DNA from: Methylobacterium oxalidis
GTDB taxonomy: Bacteria; Pseudomonadota; Alphaproteobacteria; Rhizobiales; Beijerinckiaceae
Direction: 5' to 3'
Assembly (NCBI RefSeq): GCF_007992195.1
Contig: NZ_BJZU01000064.1
Location: 1-64,000 of the forward strand
DNA: 64,000 bases
A program made the translations under genes and the position numbers. Shown here piece by piece: positions 25,077 to 34,138 of this stretch (positions are counted from its first letter, which is position 1; every line of letters begins with the position of its first letter). Under the pieces are notes generated by a model. That model saw only the letters and a program-made list of their open reading frames with translations, had not been told where the DNA came from and searched no databases.

Positions 25077-26933
25077 TCAGGCCACGATCAGGTCGTCCGG
25101 CGAGAGCTGGCCGGCGCGGACGCCGAGGAGCTCGACCCGGGTGCTGCCGTAGACGACCACCGCGTGCCCGTGGCTCTCGAGGATCACGGGCTCGCCCGCG
25201 CCGTCGTGCCGGCCGCAGGGCCGTCCGTTCTCCGCACCGGTCTCCTCGAAGACGAGGTGGTCGTGCCCCGGCCGGAAATCCGTCACCACGGCCCGGGTGT
25301 CGCCGGAGAACACGAAGCGGTCGCCTCCGCCCTCGCCGGTCAGGACCTGGCGGCCGGAGCCCGCCACGAGGACGTCGCCCTGCGGGCCGCCGACGAGGCG
25401 CGCCTGCCCCGGCGTGCCGATCACGAGCTGGTGCGCCTCCGGGTCGTCGCTGGCGACGTCGCTCCCGCGTCGGTCGAAGAAGGTGAAGGCATCGTCCTGC
25501 AGGTAGCGGGTGTCGGTGTTGCGCAGGATGATGTCCGAGAGCGTGGTGTCCCGGATCGCGTCGAGGGTGTCCTCGTCGAAGCGGTCGTTCTCGTACCAGA
25601 GGCGATCCCCGTCGCGCAGGCGCTCGAACTGCGAGGCGACGATGGCCGAGAAGGTCTCGCCGATGAAGGAGCCCGGCGCCTGCCGCTCCGCGAGCCCGCC
25701 CGTCCAGAGGTCCACCGCGTCGACGCTGCCGAACGCCTCCTTCAGGGCCGCCACGGTCGCTGCGTCGTCGGTGATGTCCGAGAAGCGCTCGTGCGGGGGC
25801 AGGCCCAGCGCCTCGCGCGTCTGGTTCAGCGTGCCGAGCCCGAGGTCGCGCCCGCGCTGGATGTTGATCGCCGCGAGGTCCTGGCCGACCGGCGGGTCGA
25901 ACAGGAAGTTGCGCAGGTCGGTCACGATGCGCGCGTCCATGCTCTGGGAGGCGTCGTCGGCGAGGTGCCGCAGGAAGCCGTCCGCGCCGGAGGCGGCGGC
26001 GAAGTCCTGCGGCGTCATGCCGAAGGTCTCGCGGAGCTGGAGCGCCGGCCCGACCACCTCGCCGGTCTCGTCGACCCGCTCGGTCTCGGCCGAGACGATC
26101 GAGTGGCCGAACCGGTAGGCCGCGCCCGCGAATTCCAGGCTGATGCGCGGGTCGGTGTCCGGGTCGTAGCCCCGGTAGCTCGCGATGGCGTCCGAGCCGA
26201 GGAGGTGGGGCAGGAACTCGTCGTAGGTGATGTGCTGGATCTCCGCCGTGACGATGGCGCGCGCCTCCTGGAACACGATCTCGTCGTCGAGCCCGGGATC
26301 GATCCGGAGCAGCCGCTCGACCTGGTAATTGTGCTCGCGCACGAAGAGCGTCTGGAGCGCGGTGAGCGAGGGGTTCTCGGCGGCGCGCTGGTCGCCCGCC
26401 GCGAAGGCGCCGTCGACGATGGGGAGGTTCTCGCCCTTCGAGGTCGCGAGCCGGCCGCCCGGCGCCCGCAGGCTCGCCGCGGTGGCGGGGTCCGAGCCGT
26501 AGACCATCGAGGCGTCGAGCCAGCCGGTGATCGCGTTCACCGCCGTGGCGGGCTCGCCCGTGCCCGGGCCCGTCGCGGGGTCGATGACGGCGCGGGTCAT
26601 CGGCAGCACGCTGCCGGCGGGGAAGTAGGCGTCGCCCGGCGGGATCACGACGCTGATCGGCGTGACGCGGTCGGTCGGGCTCAGGTCGAGGTCGTGGTCG
26701 ATGAACTGGCCCCAGGCGTAGAGCATGCCCGACAGCCCCTGCGGGTTCGGGATGGTCGGGTCGCCCTCGCCGACGACGATGTTGCTGATGGCGCGCGGGT
26801 TCGGCCCGGTCACCAGGGTGGAGATGCCGTCCGCGTAGTGCGCCTCGCCGAGCCGGGCGAAGGTGGCCCCGACGGCGTTGAGGCCGGGATCGGTCGGGTT
26901 GTTGTTCCGGCCGTCGATCGCGTAGGGCTCCAT
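25077..26933 (-). CDS. Animal-type heme peroxidase with RTX-like C-terminus
   Basis: A 618-residue protein of the animal heme peroxidase superfamily (An_peroxidase). The distal histidine motif is WGQFIDHDLDLSP (near residue 78), the proximal region is AYRFGHSIVSAETER, and NIQRGRDLGLG and NRGL-like segments are present. The last 130 residues hold Gly/Asp-rich repeats (GGPQGDVLVAGSGRQVLTGE, GGGDRFVFSGD), resembling RTX calcium-binding repeats that accompany type I secretion. There is no N-terminal signal peptide. The ATG at 26931-26933 follows GGGAGG. No ABC/MFP secretion genes are adjacent. It likely oxidises halides or phenolics outside the cell, but the substrate is unknown. Confidence 0.88.
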   Translation of the reverse strand: MEPYAIDGRNNNPTDPGLNAVGATFARLGEAHYADGISTLVTGPNPRAISNIVVGEGDPTIPNPQGLSGMLYAWGQFIDHDLDLSPTDRVTPISVVIPPGDAYFPAGSVLPMTRAVIDPATGPGTGEPATAVNAITGWLDASMVYGSDPATAASLRAPGGRLATSKGENLPIVDGAFAAGDQRAAENPSLTALQTLFVREHNYQVERLLRIDPGLDDEIVFQEARAIVTAEIQHITYDEFLPHLLGSDAIASYRGYDPDTDPRISLEFAGAAYRFGHSIVSAETERVDETGEVVGPALQLRETFGMTPQDFAAASGADGFLRHLADDASQSMDARIVTDLRNFLFDPPVGQDLAAINIQRGRDLGLGTLNQTREALGLPPHERFSDITDDAATVAALKEAFGSVDAVDLWTGGLAERQAPGSFIGETFSAIVASQFERLRDGDRLWYENDRFDEDTLDAIRDTTLSDIILRNTDTRYLQDDAFTFFDRRGSDVASDDPEAHQLVIGTPGQARLVGGPQGDVLVAGSGRQVLTGEGGGDRFVFSGDTRAVVTDFRPGHDHLVFEETGAENGRPCGRHDGAGEPVILESHGHAVVVYGSTRVELLGVRAGQLSPDDLIVA

Positions 26934-27758
26934 CGCGTTCGTCCTCCCTGATTGTTGGTGCCTCGCCCGCTCCGCGCGGGACCGCGCCCGGGCTCCGGGG
27001 GCGGAGCCCGGCGATGAGGTGCCGGGGTACGGGGGCACGCGGGGACCGACGGCCGGCGCGCCGCCGGTCGCGGTTCCTCATGGCCGCGGCGGCGCCCGGT
27101 CCCGGGCGCCGTTCCGCGGGGCGGCGCGTGCGGGTGGCGTTCCCGCGCGCGGCCGCAGCGTGCCGACTGATCAGGAAGACTGGCCCCGAGGAGGCAGCCA
27201 GTTCGATGGCCAACTCGACCATACGGAATGATTCGAAGCGGGTTCAACCCGCAAATGTTAAATTTTTGACGTTTTGATCAAGTCTCAGATCTACGCCTGT
27301 ATTGCTACCGCAAATAAACGCTCGAAGTAATGGGTAATCCACTGTTGAGCTGTCAAATCACTGCGGAGGCGGGTCGAGCCACGGCACATGCCCGTGGGGC
27401 CGGTTATTGCTGAATCGCACGACTGTCCTTCCGCCGCGCGGCCGCCTGCCTACCGCAGATCTGCGGCATTGGCGCCGCGGCGGGCGAGGGACGTGCAGAT
27501 GTCCGCGCGAAGCGACGCGCATCGGCGCGCGCCGGCGGGCTGCGGCGCAGGCATTCCGGCACCGTCCGCGCCGGCAGGACGGCCCGCGGCGTCCCCGCGA
27601 CGGACCGGCTCCGGCGGTATGATCTCGCGGCTAGGCTTGCCGTCTCAGGCGCCCGCCGGTTCGTCTTGCGAGGACGGCGCGCACCGGCAAATTGTCCGCC
27701 CCGGCAGGAGGGCGCGGGCGGAGGCGCACGTCAGGACGCCTTCCCCGACGAGACCGGC
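26934..27758. other. Long intergenic region with AT-rich core, no gene seen
   Basis: About 825 bases between accC and the peroxidase, both leftward. The segment 27225-27365 is sharply richer in A and T than its surroundings and probably holds the peroxidase promoter, or marks an insertion edge. Frames elsewhere in the stretch look like GC-driven noise. No terminator with a U-tract was seen after accC. Confidence 0.5.
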
Positions 27759-29111
27759 TCAGGCGTCGAACCCGCCCTGCGCCAGGAAGCCTTCGAGCCA
27801 GTGGATGTCGTAGAGGCCGTTCTGCACGTCCGCGTTGCGGACGAGCGTCCGGAACAGGGGGAGGGTGGTGTCGACGCCGTCGACCACGAACTCGTCGAGG
27901 GCCCGGCGCAGGCGCATCAGGCACTCGTTGCGGGTGCGGCCGTGGACGATGAGCTTGCCGATCAGCGAGTCGTAGTTCGGCGGGATGCGGTAGCCCTGGA
28001 AGGCGGCCGAATCGACCCGCACGCCGAGGCCGCCCGGAGGGTGGTAATAGGTGATCAGGCCGGGGGAGGGGCGGAAGGTCGCCGGGTGCTCGGCGTTGAT
28101 CCGGCACTCGATGGCGTGGCCCTCGACGCGGATGTCCTCCTGCGCCACCGAGAGCGGGCTCCCGGCCGCGACCCGGATCTGCTCGATCACGAGGTCGATG
28201 CCGGTGATCATCTCGGTCACCGGGTGCTCGACCTGGATGCGGGTGTTCATCTCGATGAAGTAGAAGCGGCCGTCCTCGTAGAGGAACTCCACCGTGCCGG
28301 CCCCGAGGTAGCCGAGCTCCTGCATGGCGCTCGCGCAGATGCCGCCGATCTCGGCGCGCATCTCGGCGTTGAGCGCGGGCGAGCCGCCTTCCTCCCAGAC
28401 CTTCTGGTGACGCCGCTGCAGGGAGCAGTCGCGCTCGGCGAGGTGCACCGCGCCGCCGCGCCCGTCGCCGAGCACCTGCACCTCGATGTGCCGCGGCTTC
28501 TCGAGGTACTTCTCCAGGTAGACCGCGTCGTCGCCGAAGGCGGCCTTGGCCTCGGAGCGGGCCATGCCGATGGCCTGCTCCAGGTCCGCTTCCGTGCGCG
28601 CCACCTTCATGCCGCGGCCGCCGCCGCCGGAGGCCGCCTTGACGAGGACGGGATAGCCGATCTCGGCGGCGACGCGCTTGGCCTCGTCCGCGTCCTCGAC
28701 CCCGCCCTCCGAGCCCGGCACGCAGGGGATGCCGAGGCGCTTGGCGGTGCGCTTCGCCTCGATCTTGTCGCCCATCACCCGGATGTGGTCGGCCTTCGGC
28801 CCGATGAAGCCGATGTTGTGGTGGGCGAGCACGTCGGCGAAGCGGGCGTTCTCGGAGAGGAAGCCGTAGCCGGGATGCACGGCGTCCGCGCCCGTGATCT
28901 CGCAGGCGGCGATGATCGAGGGGATGTTGAGGTAGCTCTCGCGGGCCGACGGCGGGCCGATGCAGACGCTCTCGTCGGCGAGGCGCACGTGCATGGCATC
29001 GGCGTCGGCGGTGGAGTGCACCGCCACGGTGGCGATCCCGAGCTCCTTGGCGGCCCGCAGGATGCGCAGCGCGATCTCGCCGCGGTTGGCGATCAGGATC
29101 TTGTCGAACAT
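27759..29111 (-). CDS. accC: Biotin carboxylase subunit of acetyl-CoA carboxylase
   Basis: A 450-residue ATP-grasp enzyme that carboxylates biotin on AccB with bicarbonate and ATP, the first half-reaction of fatty acid synthesis. It has [20 protein letters not shown] at the start, the glycine-rich ATP loop [15 protein letters not shown] (near residue 160), and [18 protein letters not shown] (near 285) with catalytic Glu and Arg. Length is normal for the family. It begins six bases after the accB stop, on the same strand, and is certainly co-transcribed with it. The plus-strand frame opposite it is a shadow. Confidence 0.98.
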   Translation of the reverse strand: MFDKILIANRGEIALRILRAAKELGIATVAVHSTADADAMHVRLADESVCIGPPSARESYLNIPSIIAACEITGADAVHPGYGFLSENARFADVLAHHNIGFIGPKADHIRVMGDKIEAKRTAKRLGIPCVPGSEGGVEDADEAKRVAAEIGYPVLVKAASGGGGRGMKVARTEADLEQAIGMARSEAKAAFGDDAVYLEKYLEKPRHIEVQVLGDGRGGAVHLAERDCSLQRRHQKVWEEGGSPALNAEMRAEIGGICASAMQELGYLGAGTVEFLYEDGRFYFIEMNTRIQVEHPVTEMITGIDLVIEQIRVAAGSPLSVAQEDIRVEGHAIECRINAEHPATFRPSPGLITYYHPPGGLGVRVDSAAFQGYRIPPNYDSLIGKLIVHGRTRNECLMRLRRALDEFVVDGVDTTLPLFRTLVRNADVQNGLYDIHWLEGFLAQGGFDA

Positions 29112-29117
29112 GGGCGC

Positions 29118-29597
29118 CTACTCGATCACCAGGAGAGCTTCGCCGAACTCCACCGGCTGGCCGTCCTCGATGAAGACGGCCGTCACGGTGCCGGCGCGGG
29201 GCGCCACGATCTCGTTGAAGGTCTTCATCGCCTCGACGAGGAGGAGCTTGTCGCCGGCCGCCACCTGCGAGCCGACCTCCACGAAGACCTTGGCGTCGGG
29301 GGAGGGGCGGCGGTAGGCCGTGCCGACCATCGGCGAGAGCACGGCGCCCGGATGGGCCGCGCCCGCCTTGCCCTTCTCGACGGGGGCGGGGCCGGCCACC
29401 GGCGCGGCGGCGGCGGGCGCGCTCACCGCGGCCATGGGCGCGGGCGCGGCGACCTGCAGGCTCACCGGCTCCAGGCGCCGCACGACGCGGATGCGCAGGT
29501 CGCCCTTCTCGACCTCGATCTCGGTCAGCCCGGTCTCGGTGACGAGGTTGGCGAGCTCGCGCACGAGCTCGGGATCGATCGAATCTTGCTTGGGCAT
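29118..29597 (-). CDS. accB: Biotin carboxyl carrier protein
   Basis: A 159-residue carrier with a C-terminal biotinyl domain. The biotinylated lysine is in [10 protein letters not shown] (near residue 125). The N-terminal half starts [20 protein letters not shown], then an Ala/Pro-rich swinging linker (about 55-85), then the biotinyl fold ([20 protein letters not shown] to EALLVIE). It carries CO2 from AccC to the carboxyltransferase. The ATG at 29595-29597 is chosen because the family begins there; the same frame continues open upstream as a shadow of aroQ. It lies between aroQ and accC. Confidence 0.97.
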   Translation of the reverse strand: MPKQDSIDPELVRELANLVTETGLTEIEVEKGDLRIRVVRRLEPVSLQVAAPAPMAAVSAPAAAAPVAGPAPVEKGKAGAAHPGAVLSPMVGTAYRRPSPDAKVFVEVGSQVAAGDKLLLVEAMKTFNEIVAPRAGTVTAVFIEDGQPVEFGEALLVIE

Positions 29598-29602
29598 CGG
29601 CT

Positions 29603-30067
29603 CTAGTCTTCGGAAGCGGGGATCGGGGTGCGGGCGGCCATGAGGCCGGCCAGCGCGTCGAGGCCGAGGCGGTAGCTCATCGGGCCGAACCCGCAGATCA
29701 CGCCCGCGCAGACGGGGGCGATCAGCGAGACGTGGCGGAAGCTTTCCCGCGCGTGCACGTTCGAGAGGTGGATCTCGACGGCGAGCGCGCCGCTGCCGCT
29801 GATCGCGTCGCGGAGCGCCACCGAGGTGTGGGTGTAGGCGGCGGCGTTGATGAGCACGCCCGCGCCGGCGAGGCCGGCCTCCTGCACGTAGCCGACGAGC
29901 TCGCCCTCGTGGTTCGTCTGGCGGAACGTGAGGGTGATTCCGAGGCCCTCGGCCTGCGCGCGCAGATCGCGCTCGATCTGCGCGAGCGTCGCGGTGCCGT
30001 AGATGCCCGGCTCGCGGCGGCCGAGCAGGTTGAGGTTCGGCCCGTTGAGGACGTGAATCGAGGTCAT
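29603..30067 (-). CDS. aroQ: Type II 3-dehydroquinate dehydratase
   Basis: A 154-residue dodecameric-type dehydratase of the shikimate pathway, converting 3-dehydroquinate to 3-dehydroshikimate. Family motifs are visible: [19 protein letters not shown] (catalytic Arg and Tyr), [35 protein letters not shown] and [17 protein letters not shown] (catalytic His). The ATG at 30065-30067 is the best start; a GTG four codons earlier is possible. It is the first gene of the aroQ-accB-accC unit, with five bases between it and accB. This order is widespread in alphaproteobacteria. Confidence 0.97.
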   Translation of the reverse strand: MTSIHVLNGPNLNLLGRREPGIYGTATLAQIERDLRAQAEGLGITLTFRQTNHEGELVGYVQEAGLAGAGVLINAAAYTHTSVALRDAISGSGALAVEIHLSNVHARESFRHVSLIAPVCAGVICGFGPMSYRLGLDALAGLMAARTPIPASED

Positions 30068-30199
30068 GGGCGAGAACACGCAACCGCGCCGTCAGGCGCG
30101 CCCGTCCGGCGGGCGGGCGCGAGGTGGGCCGCTCTTAGACGATGGGCCTCGTCCGCGACAAGGGCCGCCTGCCCGCGCACGGAACGCGGCCCGCCGCGC

Positions 30200-30979
30200 T
30201 CAGCAGCTCGCGTGGCCGCATTGCCGGACATCGGTGATCGTCTTGCGGATCGGGTCGACGCCCACGGCGCCGGGGATGATCTCGTCGCCCACGATGAAGG
30301 CCGGCGTGCCCGAGAGGCCGAGCTTGTCGCCGAGCGCGCGGTTCTCGGTGAGCGCCGCCTTCACCTCGGGGCCGGTCGCGTCCTTCTGCAGCCTGGCCGT
30401 GTCGAGGCCCATCTCCTTGGCGACCTGGATCGCCTTGGCGGCGTTCACGCGGCCCTTCGATTCCAGGAGCTTCTGGTGGAATTCGAACAGCTTCTCGCCC
30501 TTGATCTGCTGCTTGGCCGCCACCGCCATCTGGCTCGCCTCGAGCGATTCCGCGCCGAGCACCGGGAAGTCCTTGATGACGACGCGCAGCTTCGGGTCGC
30601 CCTTGATGAGCGCCTGCACGTCGGCGAGCGCCTTGCGGCAGTAGCCGCAATTGTAGTCGAAGAATTCGACCAGGGTGACGTCGCCGTTCGGGTTGCCGGC
30701 CACCACGTCGTGCGGCCCGTTCAGGAGCGCCTCGCGGGATTCCTTGAGGGCGGCCGCCTGGGCGAGGCGCTGCGTCTCCATCTGTCGCTTCTCGCCCTCG
30801 GCGATCGCCTCCTGCAGGACCTCCGGGTTCTTGACGAGGTAGTCCTTGATGATCGCCTCGATGGCGCTGCGCTGCGCGTCCGTGAAGGTCCCGGCCTCCG
30901 GCGTCGTCTGCGCGGCGGCGGGCAGGGCGCCGAGGGCGAGCGTCAGGGCCAGAGCGGAGATCGAGGGTAGGCGGAGCAT
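30200..30979 (-). CDS. DsbA-family periplasmic thiol oxidoreductase
   Basis: A 259-residue exported protein. It has a signal peptide (residues 1-23, ending AAAQ), a charged helical N-terminal segment (30-90) typical of the ScsC/BdbD-like group, then a thioredoxin fold with DYNCGYCRKALADVQAL near residue 108. The CGYC active site and the cis-Pro loop GTPAFIVGDEIIPGA (near 228) are intact. It introduces or shuffles disulfides in the periplasm. There are two more Cys residues at the extreme C-terminus (CGHASC), which is unusual. It is transcribed alone, upstream of aroQ and on the same strand. Confidence 0.9.
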   Translation of the reverse strand: MLRLPSISALALTLALGALPAAAQTTPEAGTFTDAQRSAIEAIIKDYLVKNPEVLQEAIAEGEKRQMETQRLAQAAALKESREALLNGPHDVVAGNPNGDVTLVEFFDYNCGYCRKALADVQALIKGDPKLRVVIKDFPVLGAESLEASQMAVAAKQQIKGEKLFEFHQKLLESKGRVNAAKAIQVAKEMGLDTARLQKDATGPEVKAALTENRALGDKLGLSGTPAFIVGDEIIPGAVGVDPIRKTITDVRQCGHASC

Positions 30980-31137
30980 GGAACCTCGCGGGACGCGGAC
31001 CGGCCGGTGCCGGTGAGCGAAGGGTCGGTAGCGACGGGGTTAGGCGTTTTCACGGCGGCCGGTCAAATCGCGGGCGGCCGATCTTGCTCCGGAGAGGGGC
31101 CTCGCCTACCAAGTGGTAGGTCGACAACGGGGGCGGC

Positions 31138-31599
31138 GTGGGATCATCGGCGGATCGGGCAGGCGCGCGGGCGCAGGCGGCGGCGCGGGCGAGCGCGGCT
31201 GCCCGCTCATCCCGCCCGGGTCCCGGGCCCCGCGACGGGAGACCCTCCTCGGCGGGCAGGCCCGCGCGCGGTCGATGCTCCGCCCCCCTCGCGCTCCTCG
31301 CCGCCACCCTCGCGCTCCTCGCCGCCTGGCTGGCGCCCCTCGCTGCCTCCGCTGCCGAGGTCCGGCCGCCGCAGGCCGCGGGCTCCTGCGCCGTGTGCCA
31401 CTCCGCCTGCCCCGCGGACCCGGCCGCGCCGCCCTGCCTCGCGCGCCTCTCGCCGGAGGCGATCGCCGAGGCGCTGGAGGCGTTCCGGGCCGGGCGCCGG
31501 CCCGGCTCCGTGATGCCCGTCCTCGCCCGGGGCTTCTCGCACGAGGAGATCCGGGCGCTCGCCGAGCATCTCGGGGGCCGGGGCCCGGCCGCGCCGTGA
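31138..31599 (+). CDS. Mono-heme cytochrome, sulfide dehydrogenase small subunit-like
   Basis: A small exported cytochrome with one CxxCH heme site (SCAVCHSACP) and conserved downstream helices (LSPEAIAEALEAFRAGRRPG, VMPVLARGFSHEEIRALAEH). This matches the cytochrome subunit of flavocytochrome c sulfide dehydrogenase (FccA/SoxE type). The distal Met is probably in SVMPVLARG. A hydrophobic signal (LLAATLALLAAWLAPLAASA) precedes the heme site. The start is uncertain: the frame opens with a GTG at 31138, leaving about 45 polar residues before the signal, and no ATG lies in frame. A later alternative start may be the true one. It overlaps the flavoprotein gene by a GTGA junction. Confidence 0.7.
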   Translation: MGSSADRAGARAQAAARASAAARSSRPGPGPRDGRPSSAGRPARGRCSAPLALLAATLALLAAWLAPLAASAAEVRPPQAAGSCAVCHSACPADPAAPPCLARLSPEAIAEALEAFRAGRRPGSVMPVLARGFSHEEIRALAEHLGGRGPAAP

Positions 31600-32867
31600 G
31601 GGGCGGGCTGACGAGACGCGGCGCGGTCGCCGGCGCCGTCGCCCTCGCGGCGGCGCCGGCCCTGGTCGCGGCGCCGGCCCTCGGCGGCGCGCTGGCGCGG
31701 GCGGTGGTGGTCGGCGGCGGCTTCGGCGGCGCCGCGGCGGCGCGGGCCCTGCATCGGCTCGGCCTCGCCGTCACGCTGGTCGAGCCGTCGCGGAGCTACT
31801 GCGCCTGCCCCCTGAGCAACGCCGTGGTGACGGGCCTGCGGCCGATGGCGGCGCAGGTCTTCGGCTACGAGGGCCTCGCCCGCTCGGGCGTCGCGGTGGT
31901 GCACGGGCGCGCCGTCGGCATCGAGGCCGCCGCCCGCCGCGTCCGGCTCGCCGGAGGCGGCAGCCTCGCCTACGACCGGCTCGTCGTCGCGCCCGGCGTC
32001 GAGATGCGCCTCGACGCGATCCCCGGCTACGACGCGGCCGCGAGCGCGGTCATGCCCCATGCCTGGAAGGCCGGGGCGCAGACGGAGGATCTCGCCCGGC
32101 GCCTCGCCGCGATGGAGGATGGCGGCCTCGTCGTCCTCGCGGTGCCCGACAACCCCTACCGCTGCCCGCCCGGCCCCTACGAGCGGGCGAGCCTGATCGC
32201 CGCTTATCTCAAGGCGCACAAGCCCCGTTCGAAGGTCCTGATCCTCGACGCCAAGGACGTGTTCTCGAAGCAGCCGCTCTTCGAGGAGGCCTGGGCCGCC
32301 CGGTACGGCGGGCTCCTAGAGTACGTGCCCCGCGCCCGCGGCGGCGCGCTCCTGGAGGTCGACGCGGCCGGCATGAGCCTGCGCACCGAGGGCGGCACGG
32401 TGCGCGCGGCGGTCGCCTCGGTGATCCCGCCGCAGCGGGCGCCGGAACTCTGCCGGGACGCCGGGCTCGCCGAGGCGGGCGGCTGGTGCCCGATCGACCC
32501 GGTCACGTTCGAGTCGCGCCTCGTGCCGGGCGTCCACGTCATCGGCGACGCGGCCATCGCGGGCGCGATGCCGAAATCCGCCTTCTCGGCCCACGCGCAG
32601 GCCGAGACGTGCGCCCGCGCCGTCGCGGACCTCCTGCACGGCCGCGCGCCCGAGACGCCGCGCCTGATCAACGTCTGCTACAGCCTTGTGGCGCCGGACC
32701 GCGCAGTCTCGATCGCCGGCGTCTACGGGATCGAGTGGGACAGGCTCGTGGCCATTCCCGAGGCCGCCGGCATCAGCCCGGTCGGCGCGCCGGACGCCTT
32801 GCGCGCCCGCGAGGCCGGCAACGGCGCGGCGTGGTTCCGCGCCGTCACGGCGGAGCTCTACGGCTGA
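31596..32867 (+). CDS. FAD flavoprotein of sulfide dehydrogenase type
   Basis: A 423-residue FAD-dependent oxidoreductase. A Tat-like leader (RGGLTRRGAVAGAVALAAAP) is followed by the nucleotide-binding motif VVVGGGFGGAAAARALHRLG (about residues 36-55). Cysteines lie at YCACPLSN and NPYRCPPGPYE, as in flavocytochrome c sulfide dehydrogenase (FccB). The C-terminal part has VIGDAAIAGAMPKSAFSAHA, the second FAD-contacting motif, then NVCYSLVAPDRAVSIAGVY. It probably oxidises sulfide in the periplasm and passes electrons to the cytochrome encoded just before it. The GTG start at 31596-31598 overlaps the preceding stop codon, so the two are translationally coupled. Confidence 0.85.
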   Translation: MRGGLTRRGAVAGAVALAAAPALVAAPALGGALARAVVVGGGFGGAAAARALHRLGLAVTLVEPSRSYCACPLSNAVVTGLRPMAAQVFGYEGLARSGVAVVHGRAVGIEAAARRVRLAGGGSLAYDRLVVAPGVEMRLDAIPGYDAAASAVMPHAWKAGAQTEDLARRLAAMEDGGLVVLAVPDNPYRCPPGPYERASLIAAYLKAHKPRSKVLILDAKDVFSKQPLFEEAWAARYGGLLEYVPRARGGALLEVDAAGMSLRTEGGTVRAAVASVIPPQRAPELCRDAGLAEAGGWCPIDPVTFESRLVPGVHVIGDAAIAGAMPKSAFSAHAQAETCARAVADLLHGRAPETPRLINVCYSLVAPDRAVSIAGVYGIEWDRLVAIPEAAGISPVGAPDALRAREAGNGAAWFRAVTAELYG

Positions 32868-32946
32868 TCCCGCCCCCGGCGTGTTGAGGCGCGGGCGCGC
32901 AGCCGGTAACAGGGCGGCCCCGCACCCGCGCCCCTGAGAGGATGGG

Positions 32947-34104
32947 ATGCCCGAGATCTCCCGCCGCGCCGCCGCCGTGGCCCCGTTCCTCGCCATGGAC
33001 GTGATGGCCGCCGCCGCGGCGCGCGACCGGGCCGGCGCCGCGACCGTGCACATGGAGGTGGGCCAGCCCTCCGCGCCCGCGCCGCGCCCGGTGATCGAGG
33101 CCGCCCGCGCCGTGCTGGAGAGCGGGCGCGTGCCCTACACGGAGGCCCTGGGGATGCATGCCCTGCGCGAGCGCATCGCCCAGCACTACCGCGAGACTTA
33201 CGGCGTCGCCGTCGAGTCCGAGCGGGTGGTGGTGACGACCGGCTCGTCGGCGGGCTTCATCCTCGCCTTCCTGAGCCTGTTCGATGCCGGCGCCCGGGTG
33301 GCGGTGCCCCAGCCCGGCTACCCGGCCTATCGCAGCATCCTCTCCGCCCTCGACCTCGTGCCGGCCCCGATGGTGCTGCGCGACGAGGCGCGCTACGCGC
33401 CGACCGCCGCCGCGCTGCGGGCGACCCACGCGGCGGCCCCGCTCGCGGGCGTCCTCGTGATGAGCCCGGCCAACCCCTCGGGCACGGTGATCGTGCCGGA
33501 GCGCCTCGGCGAGCTCTGCGCGGCGGCCCGCGGCCTCGGCCTGCCCTTCGTCTCGGACGAGATCTACCACGGCCTCAGCTACGGCGTGCCGACCGCCACC
33601 GCACTGCAGTTCGACCCCGACGCGGTCGTGATCAACTCGTTCTCGAAGTACTACTGCATGACGGGCTGGCGCATCGGCTGGATGGTGGTGCCGGCGGGCC
33701 TCGTGCGCGCCGTGGAACGGCTCGCCCAGAACCTCTACATCTCGGCGCCCTACCTGTCGCAGGTGGCCGCGCTCGCGGCCTTCGACGCGCGGGAGGAGCT
33801 CGACGCCGTGCGCGACGGCTACGCCCGCAACCGCGCGATCCTGCTCGACGCCTTCCCGGGCCTCGGCCTCGGCCGCACCCACCCGGCGGACGGCGCCTTC
33901 TACCTCTACGCGGACGTGGCGAACCTGACGAACGACGCCACCGCCTTCTGCCGGCGCATGCTCGACGAGGCGGGCGTCGCGGCGACCCCGGGGCTCGATT
34001 TCGACCCGGCCGAGGGCGCGCACCACGTGCGCTTCTCCTTCGCGGGCTCGGAGGCCGAGTGCCGCGAGGCGGTCACCCGGCTGAAGGGCTGGCTGACGGG
34101 CTGA
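32947..34104 (+). CDS. PLP-dependent class I/II aminotransferase
   Basis: A 385-residue fold-type I aminotransferase of the aspartate/aromatic group. Features are MEVGQPSAPAPRPVIEAA (substrate-binding N-terminal segment), PQPGYPAYRS, MSPANPSGTV, VSDEIYHGLSYG with the cofactor Asp and Tyr, and the PLP lysine in NSFSKYYCMTGWRIGW (near residue 238). The C-terminal Arg that binds the substrate carboxylate is in HHVRFSFAGSE. The amino acid specificity cannot be read from sequence. It is 79 bases after the sulfide dehydrogenase-like gene on the same strand and converges on the chemoreceptor gene with a gap of 34 bases. Confidence 0.9.
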   Translation: MPEISRRAAAVAPFLAMDVMAAAAARDRAGAATVHMEVGQPSAPAPRPVIEAARAVLESGRVPYTEALGMHALRERIAQHYRETYGVAVESERVVVTTGSSAGFILAFLSLFDAGARVAVPQPGYPAYRSILSALDLVPAPMVLRDEARYAPTAAALRATHAAAPLAGVLVMSPANPSGTVIVPERLGELCAAARGLGLPFVSDEIYHGLSYGVPTATALQFDPDAVVINSFSKYYCMTGWRIGWMVVPAGLVRAVERLAQNLYISAPYLSQVAALAAFDAREELDAVRDGYARNRAILLDAFPGLGLGRTHPADGAFYLYADVANLTNDATAFCRRMLDEAGVAATPGLDFDPAEGAHHVRFSFAGSEAECREAVTRLKGWLTG

Positions 34105-34138
34105 GGGGCGGGGCGGACATCTCCCCCGTCCCGGCGTC

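Noticed and set aside
27388-27813. Plus-strand frame in the accC / peroxidase gap
   Set aside because: Its product is Ala/Pro/Arg-rich noise, it runs into accC antisense and has no ribosome binding site.
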